Shown: positions 7,116-14,751, counted from the first letter of the stretch. The stretch is 25,438 bases of DNA from Pseudomonadota bacterium (GCA_021827445.1 JAKAVW010000007.1:1-25438); one strand, 5' to 3'. Numbers and translations are program-made. The notes: generated from the sequence alone by a model not told the origin.

Positions 7116-7763
7116 ATGGAGGATTTGCCACTGGCGATCGAAGGCGAGGGACGACAGCGGATTTTGGCGGCCGCTGAAAAACTCTTCTCCGATAAGGCGT
7201 TTGATGCCGTCTCCATGAATGCCATCGCTGTGCAGGCGGGTATCAGCAAAGCCAATATCTATCATTATTTTCCCAACAAGGACGCGCTCTATCTTGCGGT
7301 ATTGCGCGATGCCAGCCACAATTTGCGAACGTTGCTCAATGACGCAGTCAATGCCCACGGAGCCGTGGTGGATGTGCTCCGGCATTTTGCGCGCTGTCAT
7401 CTTCAGGCACTGTTAGACCGACCGGAATTGGTGCGTCTGGTATGGCGGGAAATTCTCGAAAAGGGCGCGCCCAGAGCACAAGAGTTCGCCGAACAGGGCT
7501 TTGCTGATGTATTTTCGGCACTGGTCGCAGTGCTTGAGACCGGTCAGTCCCGGGGTGAGTTGCGGGTAGATTTTGACCCGGCCCTGGTGGCAACCCTGCT
7601 GTTGGGTGCGAATGTTTTCTTTTTCCAGTCCCGCGATATCCTGCGTCATTATCCGCCCATTATCTTTGCCGATGATCCTGCAGGTTATGACGCCGGAATT
7701 GTGGAAATTCTTTTGCGTGGGCTGATTCCAGCATCTTCGGTAGATATGGCGAGTACACGATGA
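7116..7763 (+). CDS. TetR/AcrR-family transcriptional repressor
   Basis: This is a cytoplasmic DNA-binding regulator of 215 aa. The N-terminal helix-turn-helix spans about residues 11-57: RQRILAAAEKLFSDKAFDAVSMNAIAVQAG followed by SKANIYHYFPNKDALY, the standard TetR signature. The C-terminal ligand domain gives no specific ligand. The frame is open back to 7065, but AGGAGG at 7106-7111 points to the ATG at 7116. The stop overlaps the argB start (ATGA), so argB translation is coupled to the repressor. The two candidate operators (7051 and 9810) point to itself and the pagL/hlyD intergenic region as targets; this is inference. Confidence 0.92.
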   Translation: MEDLPLAIEGEGRQRILAAAEKLFSDKAFDAVSMNAIAVQAGISKANIYHYFPNKDALYLAVLRDASHNLRTLLNDAVNAHGAVVDVLRHFARCHLQALLDRPELVRLVWREILEKGAPRAQEFAEQGFADVFSALVAVLETGQSRGELRVDFDPALVATLLLGANVFFFQSRDILRHYPPIIFADDPAGYDAGIVEILLRGLIPASSVDMASTR

Positions 7764-8623
7764 GTTCTATGCACAAGGATCCTCACTTACAGGCGCATAT
7801 ATTAGTGGAGGCGTTGCCTTATATGCAGCGTTTCCATGGTCGTACCATCGTCATCAAGTATGGTGGCAATGCCATGGCCGAAGCCCATCTTCAGGAGCAG
7901 TTTGCCTACGATGTGACCCTGATGAAGCAGGTGGGCATGAATCCGGTGGTGGTGCATGGCGGCGGACCGCAGATTGGCGCCATGCTGGAGCGCCTCGGAG
8001 TGCAGACCCGTTTTGTGGATGGCATGCGCGTGACTGATGCGGCCACCATGGAAGTGGTGGAAATGGTCCTCGGCGGGCGCGTCAACAAGGAGATCGTGCA
8101 GGCCATCAACCGGGCGGGCGGCCGCGCGGTGGGACTGACGGGAAAGGATGGTGGATTGCTGCGCGCCCGTCCTTTGCGCCACGACGGCGTGGACCTTGGT
8201 CTGGTGGGCGAGGTCGCGCGGGTGAACCCTGATGTTATCCGATTGCTGGATCAGGGCGAATTCATTCCGGTGGTGGCGCCGATTGGTGTGGGTTCCCTGG
8301 GCGAGTCCTACAATATCAACGCAGACTTGGTGGCGGGTGCCCTCGCCGCGACGCTGAAGGCTGAGAAGCTGATTCTGATGACCAATGTCGCCGGAGTGCT
8401 GGATCAGGACGGGCAGTTGTGCACGCATTTGGAGGCTGTTGAGGTGGATCGGATGGTTGCCGATGGCCGTATTTATGGCGGCATGTTGCCTAAGATTCAA
8501 TGCTGTCTGGATGCGGTGGCCGCCGGGGTCCACGCCGCGCATATCATTGATGGTCGGGTACCCCATGCGCTGTTGCTGGAGATATTCACCGACGCGGGCG
8601 TGGGCACGTTGATTTCTGATTAG
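7760..8623 (+). CDS. argB: Acetylglutamate kinase
   Basis: ArgB phosphorylates N-acetyl-L-glutamate with ATP, the second step of arginine synthesis. The product is 287 aa, typical for the family. Motifs: IVIKYGGNAM (the phosphate-binding lysine), VVVHGGGPQIG, the FVDGMRVTD segment, GGRVNKEIV, GLTGKDGG, NINADLVAGALA, LILMTNVAGVLD and the GGMLPKIQCCLDA substrate/nucleotide block. The ATG overlaps the tetR stop; a second ATG at 7769 is possible. The only promoter I can point to is the tetR one at 7011. The gene ends nine bases before the convergent hlyD-type stop, with only a weak 5-bp hairpin (CTCTG/CAGAG, 8625-8638) between them. Confidence 0.96.
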   Translation: MSSMHKDPHLQAHILVEALPYMQRFHGRTIVIKYGGNAMAEAHLQEQFAYDVTLMKQVGMNPVVVHGGGPQIGAMLERLGVQTRFVDGMRVTDAATMEVVEMVLGGRVNKEIVQAINRAGGRAVGLTGKDGGLLRARPLRHDGVDLGLVGEVARVNPDVIRLLDQGEFIPVVAPIGVGSLGESYNINADLVAGALAATLKAEKLILMTNVAGVLDQDGQLCTHLEAVEVDRMVADGRIYGGMLPKIQCCLDAVAAGVHAAHIIDGRVPHALLLEIFTDAGVGTLISD

Positions 8624-8632
8624 CCTCTGATT

Positions 8633-9646
8633 TCAGAGAAGCGGTCGCAACGCCTCGACCCAGCGCGGCGCTCCACCCGTATCCACCGTGACCGACGCGC
8701 TGGTGCCAATCCGTAGCGGAAACCTGGGATCCGGGTTGGTGATGAGGACTCGCACGGGCACGCGTTGTGTTACCTTGACCCAGTTACCCGTGGCATTTTC
8801 CGGGGGTAGCAGTGAGAAGGCGTCGCCGGCACCACCACTCAGGCTCACTACCCTTCCTTTGAAGCTATGGTTGGGGTACATATCAATGGTGACTTTTGCA
8901 GTCTGACCGGGATGCACCCGGTCAAGATCGGTTTCCTTGTAGTTGGCTTCAACCCAGTATTCCGCATTGCCGATCAGAGGGAACAAATCTTGATTGATAT
9001 TGACCACGTCGCCCACATGGATATTATCTACTTTACTGACGATTCCGGTGATCGGCGCGTAGAGGGTGGTCTCGGCAAGATACATCTTCGCGGTGCTGAC
9101 CGCTGCCTTGGCGGCGTTGATACGAGCGGCGTTGAGCCCTTGCTGTGCCCGCGTTTCCGCCAGAGCGGCCTGATCAGCGGCCAAGCGCGCTCCGGCGCTT
9201 TTCGCGGCGGTCAGTTGATTATCTGCCTGTTGCGCAGACAGGTATTTCTGCGCCGCTAATGACTCCGCGCGTTGTGCGTTGCGCCGGGCATTCTGGTAAT
9301 TGATCTGGTCGGCGCTGATCTTGGCCTGTGCCCTGGTAATGTTGGCCCGAATGGCGGTGGTTTGCCGCTCTGCCTGCATCAATTCGGCCTCGGTTTTCTG
9401 CAGGTCGTAACGATAGGCCTGCGGATCCACTTTGACCAAAGGCTGTCCAGCCTGCACGATCTGGTTGTCATGCACATAAATAGCGACGATATGCCCCGTA
9501 ACCCGCGGTGCGACGTTCACGATATGGGCATGTACATAAGCATCGTTCGTGTTGGGGTAGTAATCAGCAATCTGGAAGTAGGCGTAGGCGCCGAAGGCAA
9601 CGACGATGACGATGATCAGAACCGAAAGGCGTTTGAGCCAGCGCAT
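8633..9646 (-). CDS. EmrA/HlyD-family periplasmic adaptor, orphan
   Basis: This is a membrane-fusion protein of 337 aa linking an inner-membrane exporter to an outer-membrane channel. One N-terminal membrane anchor (about residues 6-26) is followed by TNDAYV, the biotinyl-lipoyl half-motif VAPRVTGHIVAIYVHDNQIVQAG, a long Ala/Gln-rich coiled-coil hairpin (about 85-185), the second half LYAPITGIVSKV, and a beta-barrel ending with SLLPPENATGNWVKVTQRVPVRV, characteristic of EmrA. No EmrB, ABC or outer-membrane partner is in the window. A TTG 18 bases upstream is in frame, but AAGGGA five bases before the ATG at 9646 favours that start. It is divergent from pagL. Confidence 0.9.
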   Translation of the reverse strand: MRWLKRLSVLIIVIVVAFGAYAYFQIADYYPNTNDAYVHAHIVNVAPRVTGHIVAIYVHDNQIVQAGQPLVKVDPQAYRYDLQKTEAELMQAERQTTAIRANITRAQAKISADQINYQNARRNAQRAESLAAQKYLSAQQADNQLTAAKSAGARLAADQAALAETRAQQGLNAARINAAKAAVSTAKMYLAETTLYAPITGIVSKVDNIHVGDVVNINQDLFPLIGNAEYWVEANYKETDLDRVHPGQTAKVTIDMYPNHSFKGRVVSLSGGAGDAFSLLPPENATGNWVKVTQRVPVRVLITNPDPRFPLRIGTSASVTVDTGGAPRWVEALRPLL

Positions 9647-9780
9647 ATATATCCCTTGTTGCAATCCAAGCAGCCGGGTGACTCTCCGGACCTGTTTCTG
9701 AATGTCAGTTCATGCGAAGAACCCATTTAACATAAGGTCTTGCGCGTAATGTCCGTGTGGCCCAGATCTGTCAGATTTTT

Positions 9781-9809
9781 TTGACACGTATGCTGAGTGA
9801 ACGCATACT
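9781..9809 (+). promoter_or_regulatory. Sigma-70 promoter of the pagL-like gene
   Basis: A perfect TTGACA (9781-9786), a 17-base spacer and CATACT (9804-9809, 4/6) form the best promoter in the window. Transcription should start near 9816, giving a leader of about 70 bases before the ATG at 9886. Confidence 0.72.
9788..9808. repeat. Inverted repeat inside the pagL promoter spacer
   Basis: GTATGC (9788-9793) and GCATAC (9803-9808) are exact inverse complements separated by nine bases. The dyad fills the region between -35 and -10 and runs into the -10, the position used by repressors or MerR-type spacer-binding activators. Confidence 0.4.
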
Positions 9810-9821
9810 GACCGTTCGGTT
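9810..9821. promoter_or_regulatory. Candidate TetR operator, pagL promoter copy
   Basis: GACCGTTCGGTT directly follows the -10 and covers the predicted transcription start. Its core ACCG-TT-CGGT is a perfect dyad. It matches nine of twelve positions of the tetR-promoter element at 7051-7062, pointing to the TetR protein at 7116 as a likely repressor of this promoter. Confidence 0.5.
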
Positions 9822-9885
9822 GATACCATAACGCAAACGATTCCTGTCGGCAAGGCGGCCGACATATCTCTAATAAGGAGCAGTC

Positions 9886-10452
9886 ATGAAGCAGGATATG
9901 AGGATCTGGGCAGGGATTATGGGTGCTGCTGCACTGGGTCTGCAGGTGACAGGATCGGCGCAGGCAGAGGATGCGGGGTTGCATGTGATTCAGGGTGGTC
10001 CTGCTTATTTCAGTGCCGGCATCGGTGCCTTTAATGCGGCAGGCGTTGAACCCGGTCCCGGACATCGAGGTAATGCGACCCTTCCCGAAATCGATCTGGA
10101 ATATCAGTCTGCCTCCAAGTTGTTCGGCATTGGCGCGCTTTGGGGTATGGTCGCTAATACCAATGGCGGCTTCATGGGTTACACCGGTTTGTACTCGGAT
10201 GTTGCCTGGGATCACTGGGTGCTGACGCCAGTGCTTGGCATGGGTGGATATAATCAGGGGCGGGGCAAATATCTGGATGGCGTTTTCCAGTTCCGCCTGG
10301 AGCTGAGTCTGGCTTATCAGTTTGCGAATCAATCGCGATTGGGGCTCAAAATCGCCCATATTTCCAACGCATATATCGCCCAGGAGGACCCCGGTGAAGA
10401 CGAAATCATGCTGAACTACTCCATTCCCCTGTCCTTTGGTGAACACTCCTGA
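9886..10452 (+). CDS. pagL: PagL-like lipid A 3-O-deacylase
   Basis: This is an outer-membrane beta-barrel enzyme family that removes the 3-O acyl chain of lipid A, altering surface charge and immune recognition. The 188-aa product has a signal peptide with an AQA|ED cleavage site at about residue 27. Alternating barrel strands follow, and the family's C-terminal signature is LGLKIAHISNAYI with His158, Ser160 and Asn161. The acidic catalytic partner should lie 13-14 residues after His158; Glu171, Asp172 and Glu173 are there in DPGEDE, so the exact catalytic acid is ambiguous. AAGGAG at 9874-9879 precedes the ATG. It has its own strong promoter with a candidate TetR operator and is divergent from the HlyD-type adaptor. 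Confidence 0.82.
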   Translation: MKQDMRIWAGIMGAAALGLQVTGSAQAEDAGLHVIQGGPAYFSAGIGAFNAAGVEPGPGHRGNATLPEIDLEYQSASKLFGIGALWGMVANTNGGFMGYTGLYSDVAWDHWVLTPVLGMGGYNQGRGKYLDGVFQFRLELSLAYQFANQSRLGLKIAHISNAYIAQEDPGEDEIMLNYSIPLSFGEHS

Positions 10453-10497
10453 GATGAACCGGGGCTAGCCCACCCAGGCTCGTCTTGTCGTGGGCGA

Positions 10498-11448
10498 TCA
10501 GACCTCGCTGCTGTGCAGCCCTAGTCGGCTGAACAGCGCCTGATCGTGGCCCATGCTGGCATTGTCTGTTGTCAGTAAACGATCCCCAAGGAAAATGCTG
10601 TTGGCGCCGGCCAGGAAGGCGAGTGCCTGCAATTCATCGCTCATGGCCCCGCGCCCGGCGGAGAGTCGTACATAGGCCTTGGGGAAGAGTATGCGGGCGA
10701 CAGCAATAGTGCGCACAAACTCGAAGCCATCAATGGGTTCGACCGCTTCCAGCGGGGTGCCGGGGATAGGAACCAGGGCGTTGATGGGGATGCTCTCCGG
10801 GGCTTGCGGCAGTTGTGCCAGTACTTGCAGCATCCGCGCCCGGTCACGGCGGGATTCACCCATGCCGAGGATACCGCCGCTGCAAATCTTAATACCGGCG
10901 TCACGCACCGCCTCCAGTGTATTAAGGCGGTCCTGATAACTATGGGTGTGGATGATTTCGCCATAAAACTCGGGTGAGGTATCGAGGTTGTGGTTGTAGT
11001 AGTCGAGGCCGGCATTCTGTAAGCGTTCCGCCTGCCCGGACTTAAGCATGCCCAGGGTGACGCAGCTTTCCAGACCATATTCTTTGACCACACTAATCAT
11101 AGCGGCGACTTTTTCGATATCCTTGTCGTGGGGGGAGCGCCAGGCAGCCCCCATGCACAGGCGTTGGGCCCCGTTGGCTTTGGCCTCCTGTGCGGCCGCA
11201 CGGACCTGCTCAAGATCCATGAGGGCTTCTGCCTTGAGCGCCGTCTGGTGATGGATGCTTTGTGAACAGTAGCCGCAATCCTCAGAGCAACCCCCGGTCT
11301 TGATGGACAGGAGGGTGGAGCACTGGATGGCATTCGGATCAAAGTGTAGCCGATGCACCTTTTGCGCCTCAAAAATCAGATCGTTGAAGGGGTTGGCATA
11401 GATTTCGAGGATGGCATCAAGGGTCTGGTGTGGTGTGGTGGTGTTCAT
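10498..11448 (-). CDS. bioB: Biotin synthase (radical SAM)
   Basis: BioB inserts sulfur into dethiobiotin, using a radical-SAM 4Fe-4S cluster and a sacrificial 2Fe-2S cluster. The cluster site CSEDCGYCSQS is present in the 316-aa product, with preceding NAIQCSTLLSIKTGG, the YYNHNLDTSPEFY segment, CSGGILGMGES and the closing RLSAGR and ANSIFLGDRLLTT segments. The frame is open further upstream, but AGGGACG before this ATG and the start of homology (HQTLDAILEIY) fix it. It overlaps yggU by ATGA and ends the yggS-proC operon, separated from bioD (1-183) by about 10 kb. It converges with pagL. Confidence 0.97.
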   Translation of the reverse strand: MNTTTPHQTLDAILEIYANPFNDLIFEAQKVHRLHFDPNAIQCSTLLSIKTGGCSEDCGYCSQSIHHQTALKAEALMDLEQVRAAAQEAKANGAQRLCMGAAWRSPHDKDIEKVAAMISVVKEYGLESCVTLGMLKSGQAERLQNAGLDYYNHNLDTSPEFYGEIIHTHSYQDRLNTLEAVRDAGIKICSGGILGMGESRRDRARMLQVLAQLPQAPESIPINALVPIPGTPLEAVEPIDGFEFVRTIAVARILFPKAYVRLSAGRGAMSDELQALAFLAGANSIFLGDRLLTTDNASMGHDQALFSRLGLHSSEV

Positions 11449-11795
11449 CGGTCGTCCCTGTTGAGAGCAGGTGGGTGAGAGGATTCCGCATATTTTCTGA
11501 GCTGGGTCTGAACGCCTGCGGGCGCAGTGCGGATACGCAGTACTTTGTCGCGCGCGCTTTCGCCCTGCACCAGGGTAATCTGCGGTCCTTTGAGGCGTAG
11601 GGTAGCACAGAGGAAGGCGGAAAGGGCAGTATTGGCGGCGCCGTCCACGGGCCGGGCGCGCAGACGGATTTTGAGGGCATCGCCGTGGCATCCGCTGATG
11701 GCATCGGCCTTGGCACCCGGCTGTACATGGACGCGCAAATACAGGTCGTCACCCTGTACGCGCAGGTATGGGGGCGGCGCTTCTATAGGTGGCAT
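11445..11795 (-). CDS. yggU: YggU-family protein (DUF167)
   Basis: This is a small cytoplasmic protein of 116 aa. The family core is RVHVQPGAKADAI, then ALKIRLRARPVDGAANTAL, with VQGESARDKVLRI closing the fold. The family has known structures but no firm function. The C-terminal tail beyond about residue 98 is longer than in E. coli YggU. It lies 24 bases after yggT and its stop overlaps the bioB start (ATGA). YggT and YggU are commonly found behind yggS and proC, which supports the call. Confidence 0.9.
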   Translation of the reverse strand: MPPIEAPPPYLRVQGDDLYLRVHVQPGAKADAISGCHGDALKIRLRARPVDGAANTALSAFLCATLRLKGPQITLVQGESARDKVLRIRTAPAGVQTQLRKYAESSHPPALNRDDR

Positions 11796-11819
11796 ATGCC
11801 GTAGTCTGCCTTAAACAGG

Positions 11820-12098
11820 TTAGCTGCCTAAATTGAGAATGGCATTGACCAGCAGGCCTTTGAGCAACTCGATGAGCAGCATGGCCACCAACGGGCTGAG
11901 ATCAATGCCTCCCAGTGGTGGGATGATCCGCTGTAGCGGATAAAGAATGGGGCCGGTTACCCGATCGAGGAACTGGACGATCGGATTGCGCGGATCGGGC
12001 TGTACCCAGGACAGGATGGCGCGGATGAGAATGGCCCAGAACAGCAGGGTCAGGACAAGGCTGGTAAGGCGGGCTGCCATAATGCTGAGTTCGGTCAT
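11820..12098 (-). CDS. yggT: YggT-family membrane protein
   Basis: The 92-aa product has two hydrophobic segments (about residues 7-30 and 66-90) around the family core AILIRAILSWVQPDPRNPIVQFLDRVTGPILYPLQRIIPP and GIDLSP. This is one copy of the YGGT domain; E. coli YggT has two. Relatives are linked to osmotic tolerance and, in chloroplasts and cyanobacteria, to membrane-complex assembly; the bacterial role is unsettled. AAGGA six bases before the ATG gives a good start, and that ATG overlaps the proC stop (ATGA). Confidence 0.92.
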   Translation of the reverse strand: MTELSIMAARLTSLVLTLLFWAILIRAILSWVQPDPRNPIVQFLDRVTGPILYPLQRIIPPLGGIDLSPLVAMLLIELLKGLLVNAILNLGS

Positions 12099-12922
12099 GG
12101 TATATCCTTTTTGGGGCTGTCCAGAGCGCGGCTGCGCTCGGCCGCGGCGGCCAGGGCCCGCTGCGCCAGTGGCCGCAACTGCTCTTCCCAGGCGGCCAAA
12201 CCCGCTGCCGTGGTGCCGCCGGGGCTGGTAACCTGATGGCGCAGTTCGGTCGGGCTGAGCGTGCTGGCAGCGGCCATTTGCGCGGTACCGAGCACGGTCT
12301 GTAAAGCGAGTGCGCGGGCGGTGGGCCGGTCCAGGCCCTGCAGCACGGCAGCATCTTCGAGCGCTTCCAGAAAAAGCAGGACGTAGGCAGGGCCGCTTCC
12401 GGAGAGCGCGGTAACGGCATCCATCAACGACTCATCATTCAGCCAGTAAATCTGTCCCACGCTGGACATGATGGCTGCGGCGGTCTGACGTTGCGCGGCG
12501 TTCACCGAATCGCGGGCGTAAAGGGCGGTTGCTCCGGCACCGACTTGCGCCGGGGTGTTGGGCATGCCGCGCACGATGGCGCTCCCGGCATCCAGTTCGG
12601 CGGCGATGCGCGCACTGCCGACACCCGCGGCGACAGAGAGAAAGAGCACCCCGGCATCGGCAAAAGCTTGTCGCCACAGCGCAAGCACTGGCGAGATTTG
12701 TTTCGGCTTGGCGGCATAGATGACCACGCTGTTGGTCGGCAAACTCTGCGCCGCCGCCGGCAGGCTGCGAATGCCGAATTCTTCCGCAAGCGCATCACGG
12801 CGCACGACGCTGGGGGCATGAACCTGAATCTGCTCACCCGTAACGCCCTCAAGCCGCAGACCGGCGATGAGCGCGCGTGCCATATTGCCAGCACCAATGA
12901 AGACGATATTCTGAGTAATCAT
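12095..12922 (-). CDS. proC: Pyrroline-5-carboxylate reductase
   Basis: ProC reduces pyrroline-5-carboxylate to proline with NAD(P)H in the cytoplasm. The 275-aa product starts with the dinucleotide fold IVFIGAGNMARALIAGL, has SVAAGV and RGMPNTPAQVGAGATAL in the middle, and ends with the family block DAVTALSGSGPAYVLLFLEAL followed by TSPGGTTAAGL. AGGAG six bases before the ATG supports the start; the frame upstream is open but not homologous. Both ends use ATGA overlaps, with yggS upstream and yggT downstream, so translation of the operon is probably coupled. Confidence 0.97.
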   Translation of the reverse strand: MITQNIVFIGAGNMARALIAGLRLEGVTGEQIQVHAPSVVRRDALAEEFGIRSLPAAAQSLPTNSVVIYAAKPKQISPVLALWRQAFADAGVLFLSVAAGVGSARIAAELDAGSAIVRGMPNTPAQVGAGATALYARDSVNAAQRQTAAAIMSSVGQIYWLNDESLMDAVTALSGSGPAYVLLFLEALEDAAVLQGLDRPTARALALQTVLGTAQMAAASTLSPTELRHQVTSPGGTTAAGLAAWEEQLRPLAQRALAAAAERSRALDSPKKDIP

Positions 12923-13590
12923 AAGGACTCCTGGGTACGTGCTCCGAAGAGGATGGTACCAAGACGGATCTCGGTAGCGCTGTGTTGCAGGGCTTGAAGA
13001 TAGTCCGCCGAAGTACCCATGGAGAGGGTATCCAGATCGGCATGGACCTTGGTCTGTTGCAGCGCAAGGAAAAGTTCTGCCATCCGGCGGAAATCGGCGA
13101 TCGCCTGCTCCGGTTGCGGGTGGACCAGGGCCATCAGGCCGCGTAACCGTAAATTGGATAAACGGGAAATGGCGAGGGCCAATTCCGGGACTTCTTCTGG
13201 GGCGCAACCCCCTTTGCTGTCTTCCGCACTGACGGCGACCTCAATAAGCACGTTTAACGGCGCCACCATGCCCGCACGCGCGGTATTGAGTCGTTCAGCG
13301 ATGAGCGGGCGGTCTACACTTTCCACCCAGTCAAAATGCCGGGCTATTGCTGCGGTCTTGTTGCGCTGGATGCGGCCGATGAAGTGCCAGACGATGCCAT
13401 CCAGGTCTCCCAGCGCCATTTGCTTGTCCAGGGCTTCCTGCAGATAGTTTTCGCCGAAGTGACGGAGGCCGAGGGCATAAGCGTGACGCAACGTCTCCGC
13501 CACGACACCCTTGCTGGCGGCGAGCAGACATTGCGGCGGATGATCGGCAAGCTCACATTGCACATGGGTTAGGCGTTCGGCGAGGGGCAT
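12919..13590 (-). CDS. yggS: PLP homeostasis protein YggS (PLPBP)
   Basis: YggS binds pyridoxal phosphate without catalysing a reaction and keeps free PLP and amino-acid pools balanced. The 223-aa product carries the PLP lysine in CLLAASKGV, then LRHFGENYLQEALDK, WHFIGRIQRNK, the GLMALVHP segment and LSMGTSADYLQAL, and ends with RLGTILFGAR. The frame continues upstream of this ATG but without homology; GGAG four bases before it supports the start. It is the first gene of the yggS-proC-yggT-yggU-bioB operon and is divergent from pilT, a layout common in gammaproteobacteria. Confidence 0.95.
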   Translation of the reverse strand: MPLAERLTHVQCELADHPPQCLLAASKGVVAETLRHAYALGLRHFGENYLQEALDKQMALGDLDGIVWHFIGRIQRNKTAAIARHFDWVESVDRPLIAERLNTARAGMVAPLNVLIEVAVSAEDSKGGCAPEEVPELALAISRLSNLRLRGLMALVHPQPEQAIADFRRMAELFLALQQTKVHADLDTLSMGTSADYLQALQHSATEIRLGTILFGARTQESL

Positions 13591-13627
13591 CGGTCTCCGG
13601 CAGACGTGGGCGAAATGGTCAAGGTCG

Positions 13628-13635
13628 ACTATAGT
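13628..13635. promoter_or_regulatory. Symmetric -10 element between yggS and pilT
   Basis: ACTATAGT is a perfect palindrome, so TATAGT (5/6 -10 match) reads on both strands. It could serve as the -10 for pilT (leader about 50 bases) and for yggS (leader about 30 bases). Neither strand has a good -35. Confidence 0.35.
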
Positions 13636-13649
13636 AACGCCCAATACCC

Positions 13650-13661
13650 TTTGGTCCCAAA
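13650..13661. promoter_or_regulatory. 12-bp dyad upstream of pilT
   Basis: TTTGG-TC-CCAAA (arms 13650-13654 and 13657-13661) lies 31 bases before the pilT start, within its likely leader. It could bind a regulator or be chance. Confidence 0.3.
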
Positions 13662-13691
13662 TCACGGGCCATTTATTTTGGGAGTTGCATG

Positions 13692-14741
13692 ATGGACATT
13701 TCAGAACTGCTCGCCTTCGCGGTGAAAAACAATGCTTCGGACACACATATTTCGGCAGGTTTGTCGCCTATGCTGCGGATCAACGGCGATATTCGCCCCC
13801 TCAATGTGGAGGCGCAGGACAGAAAGACCGTACATGGCATGATTTACGACATCATGAATGATTCCCAGCGGAAGTGGTATGAAGAAAATCTGGAAATCGA
13901 CTTTGCGTATGAGTTGCCGGGTGTGGCGCGTTTTCGTGTCAATGCGTTCAACCAGGACCGCGGACCCGCGGCGGCATTCCGGACGATTCCCGCCAAGGTG
14001 CTGAGTCTGGAAGATCTCAATGCACCCAAGTCGTTTACGGAGATCATCAACGTACCGCGTGGGCTGGTGCTGGTCACCGGGCCGACCGGGTCAGGTAAAT
14101 CAACAACGTTGGCAGCGATGGTGGATCATATCAATGCGAACCGCGCTGATCATATTATTACCATTGAAGATCCTATCGAATTCCTGCACACCCCCAAGAA
14201 GTGTCTCATCAACCAGCGCGAGGTGGGCGCCAACACCCACTCCTTTGAAAATGCCCTGCGCTCAGCTTTACGCGAAGACCCGGATATTATTCTGGTGGGC
14301 GAATTGCGTGACTTGGAGACCATGCGTCTGGCTTTGACCGCGGCGGAAACCGGCCATATCGTGTTTGCGACGCTGCATACCAGTTCCGCGCCGAAAACCA
14401 TCGATCGTATTGTCGATTCCTTCCCCGGGGGGGAAAAGGATATGGTACGTGCGATGCTGTCAGAATCCCTGCGTGCGGTTGTTTCTCAGACCCTGCTTAA
14501 AACGGCCGACGGCAAAGGCCGGGTAGCCGCGCATGAAATTATGATTGCCACTCCGGCTATCCGTAACCTCATTCGCGAAAATAAGGTGGCGCAGATGTAC
14601 TCGGTGATCCAGACCGGACAAAATCAGGGCATGCAAACGCTCGACCAGTGTCTTGCCGATCTGGTCCGTGCCCACAAAGTGACCCGCGAAGATGCCCTGC
14701 GCCGGGTACAGAATAAAGACAGCTTTATGAATGTGGCCTGA
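13692..14741 (+). CDS. pilT: Type IV pilus retraction ATPase PilT
   Basis: PilT is the hexameric cytoplasmic motor that depolymerises type IV pili for twitching and DNA uptake. Of 349 aa: an N-terminal PAS-like domain (SELLAFAVKNNASDTHISAG), Walker A GPTGSGKST (130-138), Asp box IITIEDPIEFLH (156-166), Walker B region DIILVGELRD, and His box TGHIVFATLHTS (220-231). The PilT-specific retraction motif AIRNLIRE is present near the C terminus. Two ATGs are adjacent (13689 and 13692); GGAG at 13681-13684 fits the second better and matches the usual MDI start. The pilU ATG lies 11 bases past the stop. Confidence 0.97.
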   Translation: MDISELLAFAVKNNASDTHISAGLSPMLRINGDIRPLNVEAQDRKTVHGMIYDIMNDSQRKWYEENLEIDFAYELPGVARFRVNAFNQDRGPAAAFRTIPAKVLSLEDLNAPKSFTEIINVPRGLVLVTGPTGSGKSTTLAAMVDHINANRADHIITIEDPIEFLHTPKKCLINQREVGANTHSFENALRSALREDPDIILVGELRDLETMRLALTAAETGHIVFATLHTSSAPKTIDRIVDSFPGGEKDMVRAMLSESLRAVVSQTLLKTADGKGRVAAHEIMIATPAIRNLIRENKVAQMYSVIQTGQNQGMQTLDQCLADLVRAHKVTREDALRRVQNKDSFMNVA

Positions 14742-14751
14742 GGACAATTAT

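Noticed and set aside
7802..8566. 254-codon open frame antisense to argB
   Set aside because: His-rich shadow of argB codon structure, with no motif or start signal.
8625..8638. CTCTG/CAGAG hairpin between argB and the HlyD gene as a bidirectional terminator
   Set aside because: Only 5 bp with a 4-base loop and no T-run; it overlaps the HlyD stop codon.
9727..10446. 239-codon open frame on the - strand opposite the pagL-like gene
   Set aside because: It mirrors the pagL coding sequence, is rich in Cys/His/Gln typical of antisense frames, and shows no family motif or ribosome site.
10468..10495. GCCCAC/GTGGGC hairpin between pagL and bioB as a terminator
   Set aside because: The stem is real, but neither strand has a T-run after it, and the 16-base loop makes it weak.
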